A stretch of DNA of 64,000 nt from Epiperipatus broadwayi (lineage: Eukaryota > Onychophora > Udeonychophora > Euonychophora > Peripatidae): the NCBI GenBank assembly GCA_028023455.1, contig JAQFVV010012547.1, positions 374,001-438,000 on the forward strand. The letters run 5' to 3'. The translations under genes were made by a program, and so were the position numbers. Below the pieces are notes generated by a model, which did no database searches, had not been told where the DNA came from, and saw only the letters and a program-made list of their open reading frames with translations. This document shows, piece by piece, positions 35,490 through 45,927 of the stretch (position 1 is its first letter; each line of letters begins with the position of its first letter).

Positions 35490-37909
35490 TTTAATATATA
35501 TTTGTATTTTCAAAGAATGGTAAAAAGTCATAGAGTAATCGACAAAACTATATAAAAGTAAATTAACTAACAAAATATTAAATTAATAATAAACAAAATC
35601 TGAAGAAAAAAAAGAAAAATATTTAAATACCTGATTGACACATAATTATAATTATAAAACTAAAAACTAATGCAATTGTAACTGATTTTTTTTCAGTAGT
35701 GAAGATATATATTTGTGACTGCTAAACATAAAGCTGAATTTATTAATAAATGATTTCTTTCATTTGATTTTATGAGTGGCATTACCAAAAATGTCAATTC
35801 TCGTATGTGTTCAAAAATGGCAATAACACTTTTAAAGTTTTTACATGTAATTCTGGATATTCAGTTTTAATTTTAACCAAAAATTGAATTGCATTTATTA
35901 AATTAAATAATAACTTTAACTTTAATGTACCATTGCAACTTAAGTCTATTAATTTTTCCTGTTCCAAATCAGTTGGGAGGAATTATCTTGTTCAATAGAT
36001 AATAAATGGTCTTTAAAATCCACATATTGCATTTCCATGTGTCTTCTCCCTGTAGATAATATTGATCAAGCACAGAAGAAAATCCTGTTAAATGTCCATA
36101 AACAGCATTTTCCAATTCTCTGATATTTATATGAACGTCATTTATCAATTATGAAAATGAAACATATCATAGTATTTTCTTTTATGCACCTACACCATAC
36201 TTTTAGTTTTTTCTTCAATGCCTCAATTTTATTATATAAATCAAAAGTAGTAGTATTTTTTTGCAGGCTTAAATTTAGTTCATTTATTAATGAAACATAC
36301 AAGTAAGCCAGTTTAACAATCCAATTTTTGTCATGGAAAATATTTCACAATTCTGAATTTTTTGTTTCTAAAAATGTTTCAATTTCTTTTCTTAATTCAT
36401 AAAGTCTTGTTAATACTTTCTCTTTTAACAACCATTATACTTCTGCATGAAATAGTAAACTTGAAATAGTCATGAATATAGTATGTTACATTTAATATAA
36501 TTTATTATTTTTATCGATTGAGTAAGAACATTTTTCAAGTCAGGAGACAATTTTTTAGCAATTAAATCTTCGCAGTGTATAACACAATGAGCAAAAATCA
36601 TTTTGTCATCTGCTATTTCTTTAATTTTTTTTTTTTTTACAACTCCTGAATGTTTACCGGTCATTATTGCAACTCCATCAGTACATAAGCCAATACAATT
36701 TTTCCAATTGGATGAATTTTTTCAATATAATTATCAGTTGTTTTAAATATATCCAAACTAGTTGTGTGATTAGGAAATTAAACCCAACAAAAAAAACTCT
36801 TTTATATCATTGATTTCATAATTATTATAACGTCAGTTGCTAATTCACTAAATTTGTGTTGATTAATATCATTAGAAAACAGGAAAGTTTTCATTTTGTC
36901 TTCAACAACTATACTTAAGATTTCAGAACACACATTTATTAAACGTAGTTTAATTATGTTTTCAGCAACAGAGTACTGCTCTTTGCATATAGCAATCCTT
37001 AAAGCAATTAAATATGATGTTTGTACAAGAAACTTATCAACTAAAAGAAATTTTTTAAAAGATGATTTTTGTTTTTCAATTTAGCACTTTTACGTTAAAA
37101 AAAATCCAGGGATCTTATTTTGTAGATTTGAATGTTTGGTTTGTAAATGGTACATCAGTTTTATTCAGTTCATACATTTATTGAATAAGATTTCTCTGCA
37201 AATAATACATTGAGATCTGTCTAAATTTTCTTCCGTCTTAGGCCAAGAAATGAAACCAAATTTAATCAGGATTGATTGACGAGCAACTGTATATTTTTAT
37301 TTTGCCTGAGGCAAATCATTTTGAGAATAGATAATATTTTAATTAGTATTCAAAATATTTATAATTGGTTTTTGAAAAAATGTGGAAAAGTTTTTGATGT
37401 GCTAAATTTGATCACAAAAGTAAATAATAAATATCAAGTATTTAATGTATGTTAATTTATAGTAGACACCTATAATATAGTGATTCCTAGCACTGTGTGC
37501 TAGGGCAATTCGAATCAGTTGTGGCTAAATAAGCTACATGGTATATAGGAGTGATAACTGTTAGGTTATTTTTGTACATAACAAAGTCTGCTTCAATATA
37601 TGAAATGCACATTGTAAAATTGTTAATGGAGCAGTGTTTTTACTGTGAGATGACTGACACTACGAAATATAAACTTTTTTCTATTTTTTGTCATGTTTTG
37701 TTTCTTAGTTTATTTTCTATGAGTAAAACAACTAGTAAACAAAAGAAAATCTTCAAACTAAATTAAAAATAAATTTAATAAAATTAGACAAATTTAAAAG
37801 ATTGTAAAAAATATATAATAAATATGGTCAAATTTATAAGCTTTTGTGAATCACTAAATTTTTTTTATGAACCACCAATAATCTGTGGATCACTTGTTGA
37901 GAAACAGTG
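35490..37909 (-). mobile_element. hAT transposon copy 2 (degenerate, inverted)
   Basis: This copy can be aligned to copy 1 in reverse over nearly its whole length. It runs from the terminus near 37909 (inverted, CACTGTTTCTCAACAAGTGA) to near 35490, where it stops short of the right terminus present in copy 1. It lacks the 155-bp insert of copy 1. The two left-type ends therefore face outward. The flanks TTTTAGAT (32607) and TTCTAAAT (37910) agree at 6 of 8 positions and could be the target duplication of a composite insertion. Confidence 0.82.
36470..36664 (-). pseudogene. hAT transposase fragment, copy 2
   Basis: The minus-strand frame gives MTGKHSGVV, then MIFAHCVIHCEDLIAKKLSP and DLKNVLTQSIKIINYIK. 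This is the typical hAT run MTGkhSGvv...v..hC..HrealaskkL...L..vl...vkiiNfiks. The His and Cys positions are largely kept. An expanded A-tract replaces the residues after GVV. Upstream, the counterpart of the first fragment is recognisable on the minus strand between about 36690 and 36900 but is broken by shifts. Confidence 0.85.
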
Positions 37910-39274
37910 TTCTAAATTAATTATCTTCTTGATGTTTTTTTTTAGGAAATAGTTTATCACAAAATTTCTCTGTATTAAGTATTTTGTTTTCAAAACAGGT
38001 TGTTTGGCTAGATAATAGAATATTAGAACTATGTGATAACATTTGATTATCATTAATTGTAGTTTACCATCGATGGCTACACTCTTAATACAATATATTT
38101 TATTATGACATATATAAAGCTATTTTATAAAATTTATTAAATTTTGATGTTCAAAGCAAATAATGGTGCTTTGATCTCATTAAGGGGCATAATATATATC
38201 ATTACAATATAAAAAAAAAAACAACTATTTAAAATAATGTAGATTCAATTAGTCATGGAAAATTTAATACCTGCTTTAGGAACAGTAATTTATTATTTAT
38301 TTTGCTCCAGAATTTGTATTGTAAGCTTTAGTAATCAATGAATGATGTGTGTTTTAATATTATATTTACAGTTCCATATTAATTTCATGCTATTAATTTT
38401 TTAAATAAAGAGTATATATTTGTACTCATATATATCTGACTGCTATCTTTACTTTTTTATAATATTCAAGCTAATAATTGGCGCTGCAAATCATCTTAAA
38501 GTGTTGGATTCAGACCAGCAACTATATTTTAGGAATTTCAGTTTTACTCTATTACTTTCAGTTTCTTTTAGTAAAGATAGCATATCAAAAGTATCATTTG
38601 CAGCTTATTTTCAATGTCTGCATTAAAAATATAATTCATTCTGTTTATTCTCAGATTATTAGCTTGAATAATTTAAAAGAAGTAAATGTGACAGCTGGAT
38701 ATGTGGATGCAAGTCTCTTGATCCTCACTGAAAAAGATCTAATAGCTAGAAACTGGTCTGTAAATTTGGATTTGTCATATATGAAAATTTAGTATTATGT
38801 GCTTGGAGAATTAAAAATAGATGATATTAATTTTCTCCTTATATTTTCTAAAGAAAAACTTACTTATTGTAATTAATTACTATCATATAACTCACAGGGA
38901 CTAATTTTATGAATTTTTGCATAAGGAATTAATTTTTTATTGATTCTTTATGATTGGTATTTTGATATGCTAGATAATACATTATCTGCTGATTTATATT
39001 ACTTTTATAAATTTCCACTCTAATGCAAATGTTTTAATATAATTCCTTAAATTTTCTAACAGTTTCAACTGTCCTGCAGTCTTTATCAGACTGATTTTGT
39101 ATACATTTTTCTCTGAAGAAAGAAATATAATATTATTGTAGTATCCAATCTTATATCATTTTTTTCTTCTAAACCTTATTCTTATAATATTACTATTAAG
39201 TTATATTTCACTGTCCTGTAAATTAAATAATATAAATTTAATAAAAACATTCCAGATAAATAAATGATATATAT
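37910..39274. other. Intron sequence with a decayed hairpin-element fragment
   Basis: AT-rich, with no gene. At about 38710-38765, the run TCTTGATCCTCACTGAAAAA followed by GCTAGAAACTGGTCTG resembles the inner arm of the hairpin element at 18574 (CTTTCTCACTGATGAAAG ... GCTAGAAACTAGTCTG). A 104-codon frame overlapping it (38478-38792) is not recognisable. Confidence 0.45.
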
Positions 39275-41805
39275 TATAACGGAACCGTGAGGTACACCAT
39301 AAGATAACGTGAATATGATTCAGTAATTGGATGACTTGAATACAATGTGTCAATCAACCTACAACAAGTCATATCCTAAATTCGTGATTTGATGTCTCAT
39401 TTGGGTGCGCCAGATAGTGCAGAACCAGGAATGGTATATAACAAAGGGAGCGCATCTCACTACTGTCAGACCTAGGTTTTCGAATAGGATGCTAAAGATG
39501 TCACAATGATGCCTAGTTTCAAATCACATCTACTTTCAATATGCTAACTTATAATTTACTTAAAATATTTCAATGTAACCTAGACTAGTGCATATTCATT
39601 GCATCTCTTTTTTTGGGCCCCATTACATCACAGAATTCAAACTCAGGGAGTTCTTGCAGTCAGCTCTCTTTAGGGATAACTTACTTAATTATTGACCAAA
39701 TATGCCTATATATAAGCATAGATAAAAAAAAGTTTTGATGATGATCAATCAATTAAAAGAGCAATACATAATGGTGATGATGAACTTTTAATAGTAATAC
39801 ATAATGGTGATGATGAACTTTTAATAGTATGAATGCATAATGATGATGGCAATGATCAAACAGAGATCAGATTGGTTTAAACAACTCAATACATTTATTA
39901 ATACTCTAAACATATAATAACAAATATTTACAAAAAAAAAAAAATATATTAATTTAACAAGAATGGTCTACTATTATTTTATGGTTAATACAATGGATTT
40001 CTCTGATTCAGATTTTATTCTGGAAATCTGTCCTCAATTAATCTTAATTTATATTAGGGAAACAAATACTTCAAAGTACAGTATATACAAAATGACATCA
40101 GATAATTTACTAAATATATACATAAATCAAAAAAGAAAAAAGAAAATGAGAGTTCAATAATTCTAACTCTACCTCACTAATATGCTTATTAAAATGATAT
40201 TTCTAGGTTGGGATAAATATATTTATAACTTTTTTAAAAATATATATATAGTCCCCTCCCATCTATATGTGTATGTAAGTCATAGTAAACATTAATAAAA
40301 GATAAGTAAGAGACCATTTATTCAAGTTGATTAATTATGCACTCAGAAATAAAATAATTACAATTAGTTATTATTAAAAATTTATTATTAATTAATATAG
40401 TTTTGTTTGTTCTAAAGTTTGTCCTCAATGTTAAATATATATAAAAAAAACTTACTTGAGGTCACTATGTTAAATCGATGTTGAATTTCCAGAGGGATCT
40501 GTAAATTTACTTTTATTAAAAGTTATACATATTTTTATTAACTATGATCCCTACTTCCCTTTATATATCAACATATAATACATATGATACTCGCTGCTCC
40601 CACTTTCAACATGCAGGTGATCGAATTTGAAAAATGAATCTTGAATACACAATAAGAAAATAAAATTACAATACATGAACTTTCAAATAGCAATAATAAA
40701 AACAAAAAAAAATCATGTGAATTAAATATATATATATATTCTGAGGAAAACAAGCATTCTGTCCACAGTTAAGAGTTTATAAACTTAAATGTCAATCTCC
40801 ATGCATAACATTCTTGTTCATCAACTCTGTTGATATTTATATCTTTTATGCTACTTGGTTTAAATAAACGCATACAAATTATCTATTCTGAATGTATATA
40901 AATCTAATGAAGATTAATGTTCACCAGCGTTTTGTAAAAATAGACCTTTTTGATGGATAACTATAATGACATCGAAGCTAGCTTTGGAACACTGCCGGCA
41001 TTGGTTTTTTTACCCCACACACACATTGGAATGATTCCTTTATAATTGACTATTATTTATTGTGGCTTAAATATATATAAAAATAGCTTTTTTTTAAAAA
41101 AAAAGTCAATTTCTAGTAGTTTCACATTTCCTTTGCATTATTTCTATAATAACAAATTCAATCTTGCTGAATAAATTAAGTCACTAATTCATTCCTGCTA
41201 ATTATAAATTAAAGTTTAAATTTCCAGTTTTCTTCTATCCAAATTTTAAAGATTTTAATATTAATTTTAAAATATTGACATTAAATTTTAAAATACATAT
41301 TCTTACTGTTTTCGTTCCTTTTTAAATGCTGAACATTTGCTTTTTTTTTTTTAAAAAAAGTTTTTTTTATGTTCTGATAGTTCTACTGTTAAACCACAAG
41401 TGAAGTAAATGCTACATTGTTTTTCTCATGCTAGCTAAAACCTATTGTTACAACTTAATAAAAAAAAATAAAACATTATTATTATTTTTATTTTTTATTT
41501 TTCATTATTCCAAACTCAATCACTTAGCAACTATTTTGACCTCATATAAATTTTGACCTTTGACTATGTCTGTCTTATAAGTCAATTAATTATTATTTTA
41601 ATTAATGATATTAATTGAAGAAAACAAAATTAATTTTTACAAATAGACAAGCATATTAGTTTATATGTATGTTTATATATGTATATACTTCATGAGTATA
41701 AGCAGGTATGTAGGATATTTTATTTGCCTACCACTTGGTCTGAATTCAAACATTTTGAAAAAAACTGGGACAGATGTGATGGTTGATTGCAAGCCATCTC
41801 TTACA
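39275..41805 (-). repeat. Long LTR (3' LTR of the minus-strand element)
   Basis: This copy is about 2,531 bp and aligns along its whole length to 45928-48440, with scattered substitutions and small indels. It contains a local duplication with AATACATAATGGTGATGATG (about 39764-39830) and a 65-codon frame (39963-40160). That frame is also present in the other LTR but has no recognisable function. Confidence 0.88.
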
Positions 41806-42616
41806 ACACCCCTCTCCTCAACAGAGTTAAAATTTTAAACTGGATTTTAAATTTTAGCACTCATAAATACGTTAAGAATGTATGATTATTTTGGGTTTGG
41901 TGAAAAATTGCTACCTCAATTTCCTGATTTTTTTAACATTTTTTCTACTATTGTTTAACAGATGGTTTTGGAAAGTTTAAATAGTGTGCTGGATTTACAG
42001 CTTTGATGGTTTTATAATGGAGGCATAACCAAGAATGTGTCTATTACTGAAGGCACATGAAATTATTTATTTGCTAATCTTCTCTTTGAAGGTCTAGCCA
42101 AGTATCATAACATGTTTGTTTAAATTAGCCTCTAGATATTCCCATGATTGCATCTAAGCGTTACTTGGTAAATACCCTCATAAAATTTAATATCCCTAAC
42201 CCTGTACTATATATATATGCGTTTATACATATATATATATTATTATACATTGCACCTGTTATTTTTACAAAAGTTTACCCCATTTTTTTTTATTTATATA
42301 TCTCAGCTATGTTAAAAATTTCCTGATATTATCCTGAATTGTTATTAACATCCAAAATAAGGCTTTAAGATACAGGCATTATATGTGCCTCAGACCTCTT
42401 CTCCTTGGTTTACCCAAAATGCATTGGGACCTGATTGCTTAACAATGATATGCAGTTTCTCATATGTATTACTAAACTTATGATACTTACCTTCCTGTGG
42501 TTTACTAGAATGTGGAGTTTTTATTAGCACTCTGTCTCGAATTCTGAATTCATGTTTAGACCTTACATTCTGATTTCTACAATTTACTTTCATAGTAAGT
42601 CGTTTTTGAACTTGCA
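41806..42616 (-). other. Polypurine tract and 3' untranslated part of the Gypsy element
   Basis: Read on the minus strand, AACTCTGTTGAGGAGAGGGG leads to GTGT and the LTR start, giving the plus-strand primer site for reverse transcription. The remainder is AT-rich non-coding sequence downstream of the integrase remnant. Confidence 0.7.
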
Positions 42617-42617
42617 A
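42390..42617 (-). pseudogene. Gypsy integrase C-terminal remnant
   Basis: The 75-codon stretch contains HEFRIRDRVLIKTPHSS, then YEKLHIIVKQSGPNAFWVNQ. This resembles the end of Gypsy integrases, where a ...f.vGDrVlikt.......kf...Ye.. barrel follows the catalytic core. No catalytic D,D,E part precedes it. Its position just upstream of the polypurine tract fits the end of pol. Confidence 0.6.
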
Positions 42618-42879
42618 TATATCCTTTATTAAACTCAGATTTAGTTGCTATGGAAACGTCTTCACAATATCTATGACTATTTGATGCATTCCATGCTAGA
42701 ATACGAAATAAATTTATACATCTGTCTCAGACTTTTGTTAGTTTACAAATTATGTTCAATTAAGTGACTCAGTTAGTTAACATTCTACATTTAGGGGAAT
42801 AGTAATAAAAAACTAAGGTTTAATACAATAAATGAGTGTCTTTATTTATGACATTTTTTGGCAGGTCTTTATTTTGTCA

Positions 42880-43420
42880 GTATCTGTATCATTTCACGAA
42901 ATGCATCTTGGGGGTTATTTGTCTTTTATTATATCTTTATTTATATGAATTTAAAAAGAATGGGGAACTATGGAGGTGTTTATTATATCTATAAAGATAT
43001 TACATATGGGACAGAGAAAGGTGAATAACTCCGTGTGTATAAATTTAAAAAAAAATCAGATATATTAATCTTTAACTGAGGTTTAAAGTTTATATATGTG
43101 CTAGAGATAATCTCTAATTTTGAAAATGATTAGTAATAATCATTAGTGTATTTATCTAAAATGGATGGCGTCAAAGTTGGGAGTGGAGGAAGTTTGACAA
43201 TGGTAAATGAAAACGTAACAATTTACTCTAGATAAATAATTTGCATATAATAAAGATATATATGTGAGATAGTGACCTGGGCCAACTGATGAGTGCTGGT
43301 TCAGCACGAAATGCATCTTGGGGGTCATTTGTCTTTTATTATATCTTTATTTATATGAATTTAAAAAGAATGGGGAAGTATGGAGGTGTTTATTATATCA
43401 ATATCTGTATCATTGTTCAA
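42880..43420. repeat. Internal direct duplication of about 100 bp within the Gypsy element
   Basis: The block with ACGAAATGCATCTTGGGGGT and AAGAATGGGGAACTATGGAG occurs at about 42896-42990. It occurs again at about 43306-43400 with few differences, about 410 bp apart and in the same direction. It lies where pol should be, between gag and the integrase remnant, and may mark the deletion or recombination site that removed pol. Confidence 0.8.
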
Positions 43421-43599
43421 ATTTTTCTATGTACATATAAATCTATTATCTTTTTACAAAATCATAGTGGATTCAATTTCTATCCATAGACTTTTTATGT
43501 GTTCCAATGGTCTGCAATCTTTGAAGCTCCTTCCTTAACATGTGCTTTTCCTTTTAAGCATTGTCATTCACATGCCTAATATATGTGAATGGGAGGGCC

Positions 43600-45444
43600 T
43601 TCGTATTTATTGCACGACTTGTGTTACCGGAAATTTTTCTGTTTAATTGATTGTGGTGGGTTATTTTCCATCATTATCTGATGATTTCTCATATTTTGGT
43701 CATCAGCTTTGTCAGATGAAAAATTAATGTGCCATGATACACATTTAAGATGATCAAATATATTGATTGCACTTTTGTCTTTATACACAATCGTCCTATG
43801 AGAACAATCTCTTATGACAGCCATTACAATTGGTAATGCTTCATTTCAATGATTGTCACTTAGTTCTCCAGTGTCATGCTTATGGCTTTGATTGTGCATA
43901 TGAATGTGGCACAACAATTTCAAGTATCTATCTAATCCATCTGCCTTTGTACTTTCTTCCATGTATTCATCCATAATACTTCCAACACATGACATATTTA
44001 TGTTTGGGTTAAGTATATGGTTTTCAGAACTGACTTGTAAAGTTCTTCCAACTTGGCAGTTATGGATTGTTTTTTCATTACAGGTATGTTGTTTGACCTA
44101 TGGCTCAACAGAAGATTATAAGGGTTCAATTTCCCTTGATATTCTAAACATCATCAGACTCTTGAACTTCATAATCTAAATTAAATTCCATCATTTCAAC
44201 AATGCTATGATGATGCACTAAATCATCACTCTGTTGTGTCCCAATGACTTGCATCTTCTGGCATGCTTGGGATCCATTATGCATGAATTCTTGGTTGGTA
44301 GATCTATCCGAATAGTTATCTGAACTACTAGTGATTTATTCTGGATGTCATCATTAGGTATTCCACCTTCTCTATCTCGGGTAATAGAAAGATGATTCAA
44401 TTTTATATGGATGGCTTGAAGTTCTTCCTTGACTTCATTTTTATGCCTTTCTTGGCTTTCTTTTATCTCTTCCCTGAATGTTTCATAGGTCTGATAAACC
44501 TTTTTGAGTTTTGTATGTAGCTGAACAACAATACCATCTGTAAATAATGTATACTGCTTATGACCCTATATAATCCTTTTATCCATCTCTTCTCTCATTC
44601 TATCCATCTCTTGTTTTAGTACAGCACTATCTTTCTGTACATTTTCCAACCCTAGAGATAATTGGACCATATTTATTTTCAACTCCCTCTATTTCTGCCT
44701 TTGTTCTTGTTTCTACCCGATTCACCTCTCCTTTGAAATCTTCTCTCAAGAGACATATCTTTTCTTTTAGCTCTATTTCAATCTTGCTAACATCATTTCT
44801 AGTTGCCATACTCTCTAACTTCGCAGTCATATCTTCCCTCATGGCATCCATTTTATTACACATGCTAGTGTTTATTTTTGTTTCCATGATGTTTATGCTG
44901 GATTCGATATTAGCATTGATTTTCACCTCCATACTATTCATATCTGCTTTCATATTATCAATCTTACTGTTTAGATCATTGCTCATGCTACTCATGTTTG
45001 ATTCTAATCTACCTATTTCAGTTTTCATTTCTATTTTCATACCATTGTTATCAGTTTTAGTTGCCATTTTTGCCTCCATGTTTCGATTAATATCCTCCTT
45101 GATACTGTTCATATGGGCCATCATGTTTTGATTTATCTTGTTCACCATTTCTTGAAACATTGTTTGCGTACTGGTCATATTTTCAATATATCCTGTACTA
45201 CTTTACTTTCAAATGCTTGAATAATCTCATTAGTGGGGGCTTCTTGCATCTGGAAAGCTATTTGGCTTTCTCCTTGTCTCTGTAAAGATTGATTCTCCTC
45301 CATCATAGATCCCCCAGGAGTTTGTATTGATAAAGACCCCTCCCCATTACTATTATTAATATCACTTTCCCCTTCAACAACATTAGTATCTAAGATTCTT
45401 TCCATAATTTTACTTCCAAATATTAATCCACTTCTAAGTAACAT
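43600..45444 (-). pseudogene. Gypsy gag-like ORF with long coiled coil, frameshifted
   Basis: It starts at 45444 (MLLRSG...) about 480 bases inside the 5' LTR. The first 89 codons are acidic and Gln-rich. The frame then shifts by one base at 45178 and continues for 183 codons as a strong heptad pattern rich in Met, Lys, Glu and Asn (for example MNSIKEDINRNMEAKM). It shifts again near 44627 into more coiled coil (QEMDRMREEMDKRI, KLKKVYQTYETFREEIKES), with a stop near 44565. Beyond 44400 come further gag-like pieces (RRCKSLGHN, perhaps the first half of a CCHC knuckle; 43824-43624). Gag proteins of this kind form the particle that packages element RNA. The overlap ATGA at 45175-45178 could be a slippery or reinitiation site, but simple decay is more likely. 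Confidence 0.6.
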
Positions 45445-45907
45445 GTATTTAAATAATTATTAAAAAAAAAACTTTATACTTATAAATGTCAAAATGCAAT
45501 ACCATAGGGCTCCTAACCACTTCATGCCATTATTTATTTATTTATTGTCTATTTTTTTTTAAGCTGCTGTTTTAGCTTGCCTAATTCCTTTATTTTTTAT
45601 TTCACTTATTGATTATTTATTTATAAGTTGATCTCTATTTGTTCTCTCCACCACATGTTGCATTCATCACTTTTAATATTATTTACTTTTAATGTGAATT
45701 TTAAATCCTCCAAAAAAAATAATAATTGACATATCTGTTCGCTCTCATTCCTATTGAATATATTTTGGTCTTATATAAGAGAGTATGTCCAATATGGATT
45801 TGAGATTTAAAGCTTAAGGGTAAAATAAAAAAAGTATAAACAAATTTTTTTAAAAAAAAAATTTCTGTCCAATGGCTGAACCTCCTTGCATCTAAACTAT
45901 ATTCAGG

Positions 45908-45925
45908 CCAAAACATTGGGTACCA
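45908..45925 (-). other. Primer-binding site of the long-LTR Gypsy element
   Basis: On the minus strand, TGGTACCCAATGTTTTGG starts two bases after the 5' LTR. TGG complements the CCA end of a tRNA, and TGGTACC would fit a tRNA whose acceptor ends GGTACCA (several Leu tRNAs do). The identity beyond these first bases is not certain. Confidence 0.55.
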
Positions 45926-45927
45926 GA

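Noticed and set aside
37466-37540. tRNA-like segment with GCAATTCGAATC (B-box-like)
   Set aside because: The same stretch aligns with hAT copy 1 near 32930-33050, so it is part of the hAT element and not a tRNA gene or SINE.
38478-38792. 104-codon + strand frame considered as an extra VPS13D exon
   Set aside because: The neighbouring VPS13D exons join without a gap, so no exon is missing here. Part of the stretch is a decayed hairpin element.
39963-40160. 65-codon frame repeated at 46629-46814
   Set aside because: The repetition is explained by the two LTRs of one element. The frame has no domain and differs in its tail between copies.
44733-45131. 132-codon + strand frame, Leu/Ile/Phe/Ser-rich, resembling a membrane protein
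   Set aside because: It is the antisense shadow of the coiled-coil gag frame. The complement of Met/Lys/Glu/Asn codons yields hydrophobic residues.
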